This document shows positions 27,297 to 37,629 of a stretch of DNA of 64,000 bases, piece by piece. Source of the DNA: Trinickia dinghuensis (GTDB lineage Bacteria > Pseudomonadota > Gammaproteobacteria > Burkholderiales > Burkholderiaceae); contig NZ_QRGA01000008.1 of NCBI RefSeq assembly GCF_003367175.1, positions 186,001-250,000 on the forward strand, in the 5' to 3' direction. Numbering within the stretch: position 1 is the first letter of the stretch; each line of letters starts with the position of its first letter. The notes beneath the pieces were generated by a model. It saw only the letters and a program-made list of their open reading frames with translations, was not told the origin of the DNA and did not search any database. The position numbers were made by a program, and so were the translations under genes.

Positions 27297-28883
27297 ATGA
27301 CCGAACGATTGGAGAACTACGTTGCCGGCCGATGGGTTGCCGGCGATGGCCCCGGAACCATGCTGAGCGATCCGGTCACGGGCGAAGCGCTCGTCGGCGT
27401 ATCGAGCGACGGGCTCGATTTGGACGCGGCATTCCGCTTCGCACGCGAAACGGGCGGCGCTGGGCTTCGTTCGCACTCCTATGCATCGCGTGCATCGATG
27501 CTTGGCGAGATCGCCAAACTGCTCCAAGCGAATCGCGAGCACTACTACGCGATCGCATTGGCCAACTCCGGAACGACGCGCAACGACTCGGCCGTCGATA
27601 TCGACGGCGGCATCTATACGCTGTCGTGGTACGCCAAAAGCGGCGCATCGTTAGGCGACACATTTGCACTGCGCGACGGAGCCGACGCTTCGCTCTCGAA
27701 GGATCAGTCGTTCCGCGTTCGTCACGTTTGGACGCCGACGCAGGGTTTGGCGCTCTTTATCAACGCATTCAATTTTCCTTCATGGGGACTCTGGGAGAAA
27801 GCCGCGCCGGCCCTGCTCTCGGGCGTGCCAGTCATCGTCAAGCCGGCTACCGCCACGGCGTGGCTCACGCATCGGATGGTCGCCGATGTCATCGAGTCCG
27901 GCATTCTGCCTGCGGGTGCGCTTTCGATCGTCTGCGGCAGCGCGACCGGACTGCTCGACCGAGTCGGCGCGTTCGACGTCGTGTCGTTTACGGGCTCGGC
28001 GGAAACGGCGGCCAAACTGCGCGCTCATGACGCCTTCGTTTTGCGAGGTGCAAGGCTCAATGTCGAAGCGGATAGCCTCAACAGCGCGATTCTCTGCGGC
28101 GACGCCGCACCCGGCACCGACGCATTCGAGCTCTTCGTCAAGGAAGTCGTCCGCGAAATGACCGTCAAGTCAGGGCAAAAATGTACGGCGATCCGACGTG
28201 CGTTCGTGCCCGACGTGTGGCTCGCGGATGTCGTCGAGGCGCTTTCCGCACGGCTCGCCAAGATCACCGTCGGCAATCCGCGCAACGAATCGGTCCGCAT
28301 GGGCGCGCTCGTGAGCCGAGCGCAACTCGACAGCGTCAAAGCGGGCATTGCCGCGCTTTCGCAAGAGGCGCGCCTCGTCTTCGACGGTTCCAAGGTACCG
28401 CACGTCGATGCAGATCCCGCGATTTCGGCCTGCATCGCTCCGCATTTGTTCGTCGTCGACGATCCCGACCACGCACACCGCATGCACGAGATCGAGGTGT
28501 TCGGCCCCGTAGCGACCGTCGCGCCCTATCGCGTGTCGGCCGACGGATTGCCGGAAGCCCACGCGGTCGAGTTGGCGCGACGCGGAGGCGGTTCTCTCGT
28601 GGCGTCCGTCTACTCGAACGACGATGGGCGTGTTGGCCCTCCTGCCCTGGCGCTTGCGCAGACGCACGGCCGCGTTCACTGCATCACGCCGGCGGTGCGC
28701 GAAAGCCAAACAGGCCACGGCAACGTCATGCCGATGTCGCTGCACGGCGGCCCCGGCCGCGCGGGCGGCGGCGGCGAGTTGGGCGGACTGCGCGCGCTCG
28801 AGTTCTACCATCGAAGAGCGGCGGTTCAGGCGTCGTCGATTGCGATCGAGCGCATGACGGGCATCGCGAGCCTCCCTGCGTAA
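27297..28883 (+). CDS. boxD: 3,4-dehydroadipyl-CoA semialdehyde dehydrogenase
   Basis: 528 residues, aldehyde dehydrogenase superfamily. NAFNFPSWGLWEKAAPALL and FTGSAETAAKLR mark the cofactor site, and VKSGQKCTAIRRAF carries the catalytic Cys near residue 295. It oxidises the semialdehyde made by BoxC to 3,4-dehydroadipyl-CoA using NADP+. The family is also seen as PaaZ-type N-terminal domains, but the neighbourhood supports BoxD. AAGGAAG precedes the ATG. Confidence 0.92.
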   Translation: MTERLENYVAGRWVAGDGPGTMLSDPVTGEALVGVSSDGLDLDAAFRFARETGGAGLRSHSYASRASMLGEIAKLLQANREHYYAIALANSGTTRNDSAVDIDGGIYTLSWYAKSGASLGDTFALRDGADASLSKDQSFRVRHVWTPTQGLALFINAFNFPSWGLWEKAAPALLSGVPVIVKPATATAWLTHRMVADVIESGILPAGALSIVCGSATGLLDRVGAFDVVSFTGSAETAAKLRAHDAFVLRGARLNVEADSLNSAILCGDAAPGTDAFELFVKEVVREMTVKSGQKCTAIRRAFVPDVWLADVVEALSARLAKITVGNPRNESVRMGALVSRAQLDSVKAGIAALSQEARLVFDGSKVPHVDADPAISACIAPHLFVVDDPDHAHRMHEIEVFGPVATVAPYRVSADGLPEAHAVELARRGGGSLVASVYSNDDGRVGPPALALAQTHGRVHCITPAVRESQTGHGNVMPMSLHGGPGRAGGGGELGGLRALEFYHRRAAVQASSIAIERMTGIASLPA

Positions 28884-28928
28884 AGGGCGGGCGAAGCACC
28901 TGCACGACCAAGCAGGCCGGGCGTGCTT

Positions 28929-28962
28929 GCGTTCGCCGAGCACCCCGGCGCTCGGCGAACGC
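28929..28962. other. Strong hairpin between boxD and the ligase gene
   Basis: GCGTTCGCCGAGC (28929-28941) pairs with GCTCGGCGAACGC (28950-28962), a 13-bp perfect stem with an 8-base loop and no U-tract. In an operon spacer it may act in mRNA processing or partial termination. Confidence 0.6.
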
Positions 28963-29005
28963 GACAACGGGATACCCCGAAGACCAGGACGGAGACGAAG
29001 CACCC

Positions 29006-30628
29006 ATGGATACCACGACACTGTCCGCCGAGCCGGAGCAACAGATCCCGGCTCCGCCGACGCAATTGAATTTCGCATCGCACGTGTTCGCGCTGAATCG
29101 GCCGAGAGCGGCCAAGCCGGCCTACATCGACGATCGAGGCGTCACGACCTATGCCGAACTCGAGGACCGCGCGCGCCGATTCGCCTCGGCCCTGCACGCA
29201 AACGGTATCCATGCCGAAGAGCGCATCTTGCTCGCGATGCACGACTCGTCCGATCTGCCGGTCTCGTTCCTGGGCGCACTTTATGCCGGCGTCGTTCCGG
29301 TCGTCGTCAACACGCTGCTCACGGCGCCCGACTATGCCTATATGCTCGCGCACAGCCGCGCGCGCGCCGTCGTCGTGTCGGCGCCGATGGTGCCGGTGTT
29401 CGAGGAGGCACTGCTCCACGCGCAGGTCGAACCCTGCCTTCGCATCGTGTCCGGCCCGAACGAGCATGGCCGTGCCTCGTCCGCACGGGCGGCGTCGTCG
29501 TTGGACCTGGAAAAGCTGATCGACGAGGCGCAGCCGCGCGCGGACGGTGCCCACACGACCGGAGACGACATCGCGTTCTGGCTCTACTCGTCGGGCTCGA
29601 CCGGCAAACCCAAGGGCACCGTGCATACGCATGCGAACCTCTATTGGACCGCCGAGATGTATGCCAAGCCGATTCTCGGCATCCGCGAAAGCGACGTCGT
29701 GTTTTCCGCGGCGAAGCTCTTCTTTGCCTACGGTCTCGGCAATGCGTTGACGTTTCCGCTCTCGGTCGGCGCGACGGCCGTGCTGATGGCGGAACGTCCC
29801 ACCACGCAGGCCGTGTTCGATCGGCTCGTCAAGCATCGGCCCACGATTTTCTACGGCGTGCCGACGCTCTACGCGAGCATGATGAGCGCCCCCGATCTGC
29901 CCGCGGCAGCGGATGTCGCATTGCGTGTTTGCACGTCGGCCGGCGAGGCCCTGCCGCGTGAAGTCGGCGAACGATTCACGAAGCATTTCGGGTGCGAGAT
30001 CCTGGATGGGCTCGGCTCGACCGAGATGCTTCATATCTTTTTGTCCAACCGCCGCGGTGACGTGCATTACGGCACGACGGGCACACCGGTGCCGGGCTAT
30101 GAGGTGGAGTTGCGCGACGAGCATGGACATCCCGTTGCCGACGGCGAAGTGGGCGATCTCTATATCAAGGGGCCGAGCGCGGCGCTCATGTACTGGAGCA
30201 ACCGCGAGAAATCGCGTGCGACGTTTCTCGGCGAGTGGGTCAAAAGCGGAGACAAGTATCAAAAGCTGCCGAACGGCTGCTACACCTATGCCGGCCGCAG
30301 CGACGACATGCTCAAAGTTAGCGGACAATACGTCTCGCCGATCGAAGTCGAGATGGTCTTGATGGAGCACGATGCGGTGCTCGAAGCGGCGGTGATCGGC
30401 GTAGAGCAGGATGGACTCGTGAAGACCTGCGCGTTCGTCGTGCTCAAACCCGGCCGCCTTCCGAGCGATGAGTTGGGGCAGGACATGAAAGCATTCGTGA
30501 AACAGCGTCTCGCGCCGCACAAGTACCCGCGCGAGATTCTGTTCGTCGACGATCTGCCGAAAACCGCGACGGGAAAGATTCAGCGCTTCAAGCTTCGCGA
30601 GCGTACGCAACAACCTGCACAACCCTAG
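29006..30628 (+). CDS. bclA: Benzoate-CoA ligase
   Basis: 540 residues, adenylate-forming enzyme. The AMP-binding loop YSSGSTGKPKG is at about 193-203, GLGSTEMLHIFLSN supplies the adenine motif, and PKTATGKIQRFKLR the catalytic Lys near the end. The N-terminal LNFASHVF and the KLFFAYGLGNALTFPL segment match benzoate-CoA ligases. It activates benzoate to benzoyl-CoA, the entry step of the box pathway. The long open frame upstream overlaps boxD in another frame; the ATG at 29006 gives the family length. Confidence 0.9.
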   Translation: MDTTTLSAEPEQQIPAPPTQLNFASHVFALNRPRAAKPAYIDDRGVTTYAELEDRARRFASALHANGIHAEERILLAMHDSSDLPVSFLGALYAGVVPVVVNTLLTAPDYAYMLAHSRARAVVVSAPMVPVFEEALLHAQVEPCLRIVSGPNEHGRASSARAASSLDLEKLIDEAQPRADGAHTTGDDIAFWLYSSGSTGKPKGTVHTHANLYWTAEMYAKPILGIRESDVVFSAAKLFFAYGLGNALTFPLSVGATAVLMAERPTTQAVFDRLVKHRPTIFYGVPTLYASMMSAPDLPAAADVALRVCTSAGEALPREVGERFTKHFGCEILDGLGSTEMLHIFLSNRRGDVHYGTTGTPVPGYEVELRDEHGHPVADGEVGDLYIKGPSAALMYWSNREKSRATFLGEWVKSGDKYQKLPNGCYTYAGRSDDMLKVSGQYVSPIEVEMVLMEHDAVLEAAVIGVEQDGLVKTCAFVVLKPGRLPSDELGQDMKAFVKQRLAPHKYPREILFVDDLPKTATGKIQRFKLRERTQQPAQP

Positions 30629-30634
30629 CAAACT

Positions 30635-31471
30635 ATGAATACGAGCCCCGCTGCATCGACGTCCGACGACATTCGATTCGCCACGCTTGCCCCGCGTGCG
30701 GGCCGCGGCGCGCTGACGATCGAATACCAATGGATCCATGCCGATCGCAGCGAGGCGCCCATCGCGTTGTTCCTGCATGAGGGGCTCGGCTCGATCGCGA
30801 TGTGGCGGGACTGGCCGCGGCAGCTCTGCGATCGGCTCGGCATGCGAGGGTTCGTCTATTCGCGCCCCGGGTATGGGCGGTCGACGCCGCGTCCGCACGA
30901 TGTGAAGTGGCCGGTCGATTTCATGTCGCACCAAGCTCGCGATGTGTTGCCCGCCCTGCTCGATGCGGTTGGGATCGACGAACCGGAACGGCGGCGGATG
31001 TGGCTGATCGGGCATAGCGACGGCGGCTCGATCTCGCTTTTGTATGCCAGTGCATTTCCGCGGTTGCTGCGTGGCGCCGTCGTGATTGCGCCGCATGTTT
31101 TCGTCGAAGAGATCAGCGTCCAAAGCATCGCGGAGGCGAAGGTCGCTTACGAGCGGACGGATTTGCGGAACAAGCTGGGCCGCTATCACGCGGATGTCGA
31201 TTCGGCGTTTTACGGTTGGAACGATATTTGGCTGAATCCTGAATTCAAGGCGTGGAATATCGTCGGCGAATTGCGCTCGATCGATTGCCCTTTGCTTGCC
31301 GTGCAAGCCGAGGATGATCACTACGGGACGATGGCGCAGATCGAAGCGATCGCTCAGTCGGCGAAAGGCGCGCAACTGTGCAAGCTCAGCATAGGCGGGC
31401 ACTCGCCCCACCGGGACGCGTCCGAAGCGTTGAACGATGCGGTGGAAGCATTCGTAGGGCGGCTGGCGTAG
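30635..31471 (+). CDS. Alpha/beta hydrolase of the box cluster
   Basis: 278 residues. The nucleophile elbow is IGHSDGGS, the acid lies in AEDDHYG and the His in GGHSPHRD; the oxyanion segment is FLHEGLGSIAMWRDWP. Such hydrolases are common in box clusters and may rescue stalled CoA thioesters or cleave benzoate esters; no substrate is proven. It starts six bases after the ligase stop with no clear ribosome site, so it is probably translated by coupling. Confidence 0.8.
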   Translation: MNTSPAASTSDDIRFATLAPRAGRGALTIEYQWIHADRSEAPIALFLHEGLGSIAMWRDWPRQLCDRLGMRGFVYSRPGYGRSTPRPHDVKWPVDFMSHQARDVLPALLDAVGIDEPERRRMWLIGHSDGGSISLLYASAFPRLLRGAVVIAPHVFVEEISVQSIAEAKVAYERTDLRNKLGRYHADVDSAFYGWNDIWLNPEFKAWNIVGELRSIDCPLLAVQAEDDHYGTMAQIEAIAQSAKGAQLCKLSIGGHSPHRDASEALNDAVEAFVGRLA

Positions 31472-31477
31472 CCACCC

Positions 31478-31724
31478 ATTCTCATATCATTTACGCCGCT
31501 TGGGGCCTCGGACGAATCGCAACGATGTCCGCAAGGGGGTCGAAGTGCCGCCCCTCTTCTCGGTGCCCGTCGCATTCTTGATCCGCCCGGATCGGGCGAT
31601 CTATTACCTGTCCATTCAATCGAAGCCGTTCGCGCGCCCGTCGTATACGGAGATGGCTCAAGCGCTCGATTTCATCATTAAGAATGACTATCCGGCTCGC
31701 GGGGAGTACGTCGGCACGATATAG
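31478..31724 (+). pseudogene. Remnant of an AhpC/TSA-type redoxin gene
   Basis: The stretch EVPPLFSVPVAFLIRPDRAIYYLS followed by KPFARPSYTEMAQALDFIIKNDYPARGEY matches the C-terminal third of peroxiredoxin-like redoxins. Just upstream YAAWGLG, another conserved piece of the same family, is in a different frame (31492-31512), so there is a frameshift between about 31510 and 31545. The catalytic thioredoxin-like Cys region is missing. It is a decayed, truncated gene. Confidence 0.6.
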
Positions 31725-31783
31725 GCGCTGATAGGCACCCTCCCCATCCGCGATCCCACGTCCACGGCGAAAAAGGAATTTTT

Positions 31784-31804
31784 GCATACTGCCCGGCAGT
31801 ATGC
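31784..31804. promoter_or_regulatory. FrmR operator 1 inside the frm promoter
   Basis: Perfect inverted repeat with arms GCATACTGCC and GGCAGTATGC around a single C. It contains the TACT-GC-rich-AGTA pattern recognised by the CsoR/FrmR family. A candidate -35 (TTGCAT, 31782-31787) and a poor -10 (TACCTT, 31805-31810) are 17 bases apart, so the operator fills the spacer. Confidence 0.72.
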
Positions 31805-31812
31805 TACCTTGA

Positions 31813-31827
31813 TACTACCCCAGAGTA
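31813..31827. promoter_or_regulatory. FrmR operator 2
   Basis: TACTACCCCAGAGTA repeats the TACT-N7-AGTA pattern of operator 1, nine bases downstream of it and 15 bases before the frmR start codon. Confidence 0.6.
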
Positions 31828-31842
31828 CACAGAGGTAGAAAG

Positions 31843-32118
31843 ATGCCGCACACTGCAGAAGAGAAAAAACGCGTTCTGGCCCGCGTGCGCCGCGTGAAAG
31901 GACAGATCGACGCGCTCGAGCGCGCGCTCGAGGAAGGTGCCGACTGCGGCCCGATTCTTCAGCAGATTGCCGCCGTGCGCGGCGCCGTCAACGGGTTGAT
32001 GGCCGGCGTTCTCGAAAGTCACTTACGGGAAGAGTTCTCGCATGTCGCGCAAGCCAACGGCGCGCAGCAAGGGTCGATCGACGACGTCGTCTCCCTCGTA
32101 CGCACCTATCTGCGCTAA
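31843..32118 (+). CDS. frmR: Formaldehyde-responsive repressor FrmR
   Basis: 91 residues, CsoR/RcnR family. Pro2 and Cys35, the pair that formaldehyde crosslinks in E. coli FrmR, are both present, as are His60 and Glu64 of the metal site. It represses the frm genes until formaldehyde is present. GAGG precedes the ATG. Two matching operators lie upstream and frmA follows by 62 bp. Confidence 0.88.
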   Translation: MPHTAEEKKRVLARVRRVKGQIDALERALEEGADCGPILQQIAAVRGAVNGLMAGVLESHLREEFSHVAQANGAQQGSIDDVVSLVRTYLR

Positions 32119-32138
32119 TCCCATTCAGCGGCCTTTGA

Positions 32139-33290
<1,152 letters not shown>

Positions 33291-33311
33291 TCGTGTGATG
33301 ACGAAGTTGAC

Positions 33312-33341
33312 TGATCCGGCGATCCCGCGATCGCCGGATCA
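33312..33341. other. Perfect hairpin in the frmA-gfa spacer
   Basis: TGATCCGGCGATC (33312-33324) and GATCGCCGGATCA (33329-33341) form a 13-bp perfect stem with a 4-base loop, without a U-tract. It occupies much of the 78-bp gap and may tune expression of gfa and fghA. Confidence 0.65.
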
Positions 33342-33368
33342 TCGCAAACACCCTCTAGGAGACAGACC

Positions 33369-33944
33369 ATGAGCACGGCCATTCACCCCAGCGTCGACCA
33401 CGGGTTTCAAAAAGGCGCGACCGATTTCAAGGGCGGGACGTTGCGCTGTTCGTGCGCGACCGATCCGGTCGAGGTACGCATCGATTCGCAAGTGCTGTTC
33501 AATCACGCATGCGGCTGCACGAAGTGCTGGAAGCCCGCGGGCGCGCTGTTTTCCGTCGTGGGCGTCGTACCGCGCGACAAGGTCACGGTCACCGCCCACG
33601 GCGAAAAACTCAAGATCGTGGACGACACGGCGCTCATTCAACGCCATGCCTGCACGGGCTGCGGCACGCACCTGTTCGGGCGCATCGAGAACAAGGCGCA
33701 CGCGTTCTACGGATTGGACTTCATCCATACCGAACTGTCGAAGGACACGGGCTGGGATGGCCCTGGCTTTGCTGCGTTCGTCTCGTCGATCATCGAGAGC
33801 GGCACGCCGCCGTCCGCGATGGGCGACGTGCGCCAGACGCTGCGCGACAAGGGGCTCGAGCCCTACGACTGCCTCAGCCCGGCGTTGATGGACATTCTTT
33901 CCGCTCACGCGGCCAAAGCCAAAGGCACCTATCGCGAGGCCTGA
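33369..33944 (+). CDS. gfa: S-(hydroxymethyl)glutathione synthase (glutathione-dependent formaldehyde-activating enzyme)
   Basis: 191 residues with the Gfa zinc cysteines: [18 protein letters not shown] and [11 protein letters not shown]. It promotes condensation of formaldehyde with glutathione ahead of FrmA. AGGAGACAG lies before the ATG. fghA starts six bases after its stop codon. Confidence 0.92.
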   Translation: MSTAIHPSVDHGFQKGATDFKGGTLRCSCATDPVEVRIDSQVLFNHACGCTKCWKPAGALFSVVGVVPRDKVTVTAHGEKLKIVDDTALIQRHACTGCGTHLFGRIENKAHAFYGLDFIHTELSKDTGWDGPGFAAFVSSIIESGTPPSAMGDVRQTLRDKGLEPYDCLSPALMDILSAHAAKAKGTYREA

Positions 33945-33949
33945 TCGAT

Positions 33950-34780
33950 ATGGAACGGATCGAGCGACACGCAAGTCACGGCGGAGTCCAGGAGGTGTGG
34001 AAGCACGCCTCCTCCGCGCTTCAGTGCGAAATGCGATTCGGCATCTACCTGCCCGAGGCAGCGGCGCGGGGCGAGAAGTGCCCTGTGGTGTATTGGCTTT
34101 CCGGCTTGACCTGCACCGAGCAGAATTTCATCGGGAAGAGCGGCGCGCAGCGCTATGCCAACGAACACGGCCTGATCGTCGTCTCGCCGGACACGAGCCC
34201 GCGCGGCGAAGGCGTGGCGGACGACCCGGCTTACGATCTCGGCCAAGGCGCCGGCTTCTACCTGAATGCCACGCAGCAACCGTGGGCCAAGCATTTTCGG
34301 ATGTACGACTATGTGGCCGACGAGTTGCCGGCGCTGATCGAAGCCCGGTTTCCGGTGACGGAAGCACGCTCGATCTTCGGGCATTCGATGGGCGGGCACG
34401 GGGCGTTGACGATCGCGCTGCGCAATCCGGGCCGCTATCGCAGCGTGTCGGCGTTCGCTCCGATCGTCGCGCCGAGCCAGGTGCCTTGGGGCGAAAAGGC
34501 GCTCACCGCCTATCTCGGCGACGATCGCGCGGCGTGGAAGCACTATGACACCGTCGAGTTGCTGAAGGACGCTACCGAACGCCTGCCGCTACTGGTCGAT
34601 CAGGGCGACAGCGACGAGTTCTTGGACAGAGAGCTGAAGCCGGAACTGTTGCGGGCGGCCTGCGAGGCGGCCGGGCATCGGTTGCAGTTGAATGTCCGCG
34701 CGGGCTACGACCACAGCTACTACTTCATCGCCAGTTTCATCGGCGAACATCTTGCGTACCATGCGAAAGCCTTGCGCTGA
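33950..34780 (+). CDS. fghA: S-formylglutathione hydrolase
   Basis: 276 residues, esterase D family. The nucleophile motif is GHSMGGHG, with LSGLTCTEQNFIGKSG near the N-terminus and GYDHSYYFIASF supplying the catalytic His. It releases formate and glutathione. The ATG at 33950 gives the family length; the larger open frame upstream overlaps gfa in another frame. Confidence 0.93.
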   Translation: MERIERHASHGGVQEVWKHASSALQCEMRFGIYLPEAAARGEKCPVVYWLSGLTCTEQNFIGKSGAQRYANEHGLIVVSPDTSPRGEGVADDPAYDLGQGAGFYLNATQQPWAKHFRMYDYVADELPALIEARFPVTEARSIFGHSMGGHGALTIALRNPGRYRSVSAFAPIVAPSQVPWGEKALTAYLGDDRAAWKHYDTVELLKDATERLPLLVDQGDSDEFLDRELKPELLRAACEAAGHRLQLNVRAGYDHSYYFIASFIGEHLAYHAKALR

Positions 34781-34943
34781 GCGGGAATGACCGGTCGCTA
34801 GCGGCCAAAAGCTGGCGGCTGGCGACGACCAATTGGCAACTGGCAGCGAGTTAGCCAGGCACGACGTTCGCGATGCGAGTATCTTTCTCCTCATGAACGT
34901 TGCGAACATCGTGAACGTCGTGGCCAACGCGGATTGTCGAAAA

Positions 34944-35135
34944 ATGAACTACCAAGTCAGCTATGAGCACAGCCTGAAGAGCGCACCGAACGACTTCATC
35001 GTGCACGTGCCGAGTCAACTCATCGAGAACGTGCCGGACAATATACCGTTCGCGCTGGTCGCCGAATTCGTCACCAACTTGATCCTCAGCCGCTCTCCGC
35101 AGATCGGCAAGATTCGCGAAATGCGGATTTTGTAG
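34944..35135 (+). CDS. Small hypothetical protein
   Basis: 63 residues beginning MNYQVSYEHSLKSAPND and ending KIREMRIL. No family recognised, no signal peptide and no transmembrane helix. Codon use and absence of low-complexity sequence are compatible with a gene, but no ribosome site is visible. Upstream starts at 34893 and 34833 are possible. A CTGGC-rich repetitive stretch (about 34800-34860) precedes it. Confidence 0.4.
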   Translation: MNYQVSYEHSLKSAPNDFIVHVPSQLIENVPDNIPFALVAEFVTNLILSRSPQIGKIREMRIL

Positions 35136-35379
35136 GCCGAGCATCGCGAACGCGTTGCAATACCGCTTGCATATTTTTCATTGAAATCGCCGGGTCGCGG
35201 CGCTCGCGATGCGGCGATCGCATCCGCCCGAGTTGCGCAGCAATCCGCCAAGCGTCCGAAGGCACGGGCCTCTCACGCTCTCGCGCACGAGCAGCGAACC
35301 GCACAGGCCCAATTCCTGCATTCGAGGTCCACTTCTCAAGCACAGCCGTGTTTCTTCTAATCATTGCCGAGGAGAGAGG

Positions 35380-36564
35380 ATGCAGCGAGGAAGAATATCC
35401 GGTCTCGATCAAGCTCGATCAATTGCCATCATCGCCGTCGTCGCAGTTCATCTGTCGTTTCAGTTCCCTCATCTGCCGCAATGGGCCACCGTACTGGCGC
35501 GCATGGGTCAGTACGGCGTCCAGCTCTTTTTCGTCATCAGCGCGGTCACGATCTTCATGACGCTCGATGCCGATCGCGAACGCTATCGGGCGGCGAGCCA
35601 CGTAACGGCACGGTTCTATATCAAACGTTTTTTTCGCATCGCCCCGCTCTACTACGTCGCGATCGTCGCATACGGTGCAATGAGCTGGTACACGTATAAC
35701 TTTGACGCCGACCATGCTTCGATTCTCGGCCCGCACGATATCAGCGACGTCGTGTTGAACTTGCTGTTCGTGCATGCCGTGTCCGCGTCGGCAATCAACA
35801 ACGTCGTGCCTGGCGGATGGTCGATCGGCGTCGAGATGCTGTTCTATTCGATCGCGCCCGTCATCTTCTTCTTCGCCACCTCCCGAGCCCGGCTCGTCGT
35901 TCTGACCATCGTGCTGCTGCTCGCGTGCGCGGCGTTCCTGGCAACCGGAGCCTGCGGCGGCGCAGCCCTCGAATGCAATGTGAGGAACAATTCGTTCTTC
36001 TACTTTTGGCCGCCGGTGCAGGTGCCTTGCTTTCTCGTCGGCATTTGGTGCTGGGCGCTGTTTCGGCCGTATTTGACGGGGCAGGCTAGACTCGGCCGCG
36101 CCGGCATCGGCATCACCTTGGGCACGATCGCGCTTTGCGGCGTGGCTACCGCGGTGTTCGGCGTGTGGATGGGGCGTGCCAATGAATACGCGCCGCTCGT
36201 CGCCGCGTGCGGGTCCGCGGCGCTGGTGCTAGTGTGCTGCTCGGAGGCGAACCAGCGATTGATGGGGCGTATCGCCGTCGCCATCGGGCGCGAGAGCTAC
36301 GCCATCTATCTATGGCATTTCATTTTTGCGTTCGAAGCGCTTTATCTGTTCAAGCATTCTCACATGCTGGCCACTCATGGGCCGCTTCTGTCGCTAGCCG
36401 TGTTCGTTGTGGTACTCGCGGTTACCTTGGCCGCGTCCTACATGTTGTCGCGGCTGACGGACATCTTGATACAACGGTTCGCTTCGCGATTCGCGCGCGG
36501 CCTGCTCGAGCGTGTCGATACGACGTTCGCGTTTAGACAGACGGCATCGGCGCGCGTGGAATAG
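35380..36564 (+). CDS. Acyltransferase 3 (OafA/NodX-like) membrane protein
   Basis: 394 residues with about ten transmembrane helices. GLDQARSIAIIAVVAVHLSF carries the N-terminal conserved Asp and His of acyltransferase 3, and PGGWSIGVEMLFY and SYAIYLWHFIF are further family motifs. Members O-acylate lipopolysaccharide, exopolysaccharide or small molecules at the inner membrane. A purine-rich GGAGAGAGG precedes the ATG at 35380. Neighbours give no clue to the acceptor. Confidence 0.85.
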   Translation: MQRGRISGLDQARSIAIIAVVAVHLSFQFPHLPQWATVLARMGQYGVQLFFVISAVTIFMTLDADRERYRAASHVTARFYIKRFFRIAPLYYVAIVAYGAMSWYTYNFDADHASILGPHDISDVVLNLLFVHAVSASAINNVVPGGWSIGVEMLFYSIAPVIFFFATSRARLVVLTIVLLLACAAFLATGACGGAALECNVRNNSFFYFWPPVQVPCFLVGIWCWALFRPYLTGQARLGRAGIGITLGTIALCGVATAVFGVWMGRANEYAPLVAACGSAALVLVCCSEANQRLMGRIAVAIGRESYAIYLWHFIFAFEALYLFKHSHMLATHGPLLSLAVFVVVLAVTLAASYMLSRLTDILIQRFASRFARGLLERVDTTFAFRQTASARVE

Positions 36565-36579
36565 CGCCGGGAAAAGACG

Positions 36580-37629
36580 TCACGCATTCGGCGTGACGCC
36601 GAGCGTTTGATCGTCGACGCCTCGGCGATACGCGCCCGGTGCCACGCCGGTCCAACTGCGGAACGCGCGATAGAACGAGGGGTTGTCACCGAAGCCCAGG
36701 CTTTCCGCGATCTTCGAAATCGACTCTTGCGTCTGTGTCAGCCGATGGATCGCCAAATCGCGCCGCAGGGCGTCCTTGACGTCCTTGACGGATGCCCCTT
36801 CGAGCGCGAGACGCCGGCACAGCGTGCGCAACGACATATTGAGCGCCTTCGCGATATCCGGCGCCTTCATCGCACCGACGTCGCCCTCCAGCAGGCACGC
36901 CCGCACCTGATGCGCCACCGGTTGTCTGACCGACGGCGGCAGCAGCCAGTCGCGCGGCTGCCGCGCCAGAAACGTGCGCAGTTCACGCTCGCTGCGGTGA
37001 ATCTTCAGGTCCAGCACCGACGCGTCGAAATGCATTGCCGTCGCCGGGCGTTCGAAATTGATTCGGCCGGGAAGCAGCGCGTAGATATCTTCGGTATAGG
37101 GCGGCGCAGGAAAGTCGAAATCGACGTCGATCAACTCAATGGGTTGCCCGGTCAGCCATGACCCCATCCCGTGAAAAACCTTCAGCGTCAACTGGCGCGC
37201 GATTGCCCGCGATTGCGGACGCTCGCCGAGGCCCTCGACGACGATCGAAGCTGTCTTGCCGTCGCGCAGAATCTTCACATCGAAGTCGCGATTGAGCATC
37301 CGGAGAAAGCGCGAAAAGCGATAGAGCGCCACGCCGGCCGTCGGCGCCGAGATCATGATGTAGCCGGCGTATTTCATCGTGCCGCCGGGTATGGGCCGGG
37401 ACAGCAGGTTCAGCATCTCATCGTCCGTTTCGCTCGCGATCGATCGATAGAGCGACGAGAACTGATCCTCGGTGACGCGGCCGTTGGCGGCATTCAGCGT
37501 GTCGGGCGCCATATCGGCCTGCTCCATCAAACGCCGTTGCCTCTCGGGCTCCGTTCCGGTCTCGGCGAAAAACGCCTGCAGAAACCGCGATGAGAACGTG
37601 AGGCACAGAGAAGGAGACGGGATGCGCAT
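36580..37629 (-). CDS. AraC-family transcriptional regulator (OruR/ArgR-like, with N-terminal Arabinose_bd domain)
   Basis: 349 residues. The C-terminal AraC DNA-binding domain includes ALNMSLRTLCRRLALEGAS and ISKIAESLGFGDNPSFYRAFRSWTG split over the two helix-turn-helix motifs. The N-terminal part resembles the AraC-type arabinose-binding-domain family found in regulators of fatty acid and amino acid genes. The ATG at 37629 is preferred over a TTG at 37686 that would include a short tandem repeat. It is divergent from an acyl-CoA ligase, the probable target. Confidence 0.85.
   Translation of the reverse strand: MRIPSPSLCLTFSSRFLQAFFAETGTEPERQRRLMEQADMAPDTLNAANGRVTEDQFSSLYRSIASETDDEMLNLLSRPIPGGTMKYAGYIMISAPTAGVALYRFSRFLRMLNRDFDVKILRDGKTASIVVEGLGERPQSRAIARQLTLKVFHGMGSWLTGQPIELIDVDFDFPAPPYTEDIYALLPGRINFERPATAMHFDASVLDLKIHRSERELRTFLARQPRDWLLPPSVRQPVAHQVRACLLEGDVGAMKAPDIAKALNMSLRTLCRRLALEGASVKDVKDALRRDLAIHRLTQTQESISKIAESLGFGDNPSFYRAFRSWTGVAPGAYRRGVDDQTLGVTPNA

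Noticed and set aside
28826-31411. 861-codon minus-strand open frame opposite the benzoate-CoA ligase and hydrolase genes
   Set aside because: His/Arg-rich shadow with no domain; the plus strand carries complete enzymes with all motifs.
33452-33949. Extended N-terminus of the S-formylglutathione hydrolase frame
   Set aside because: It overlaps gfa in a different frame and is Arg-rich; the ATG at 33950 gives the family length.
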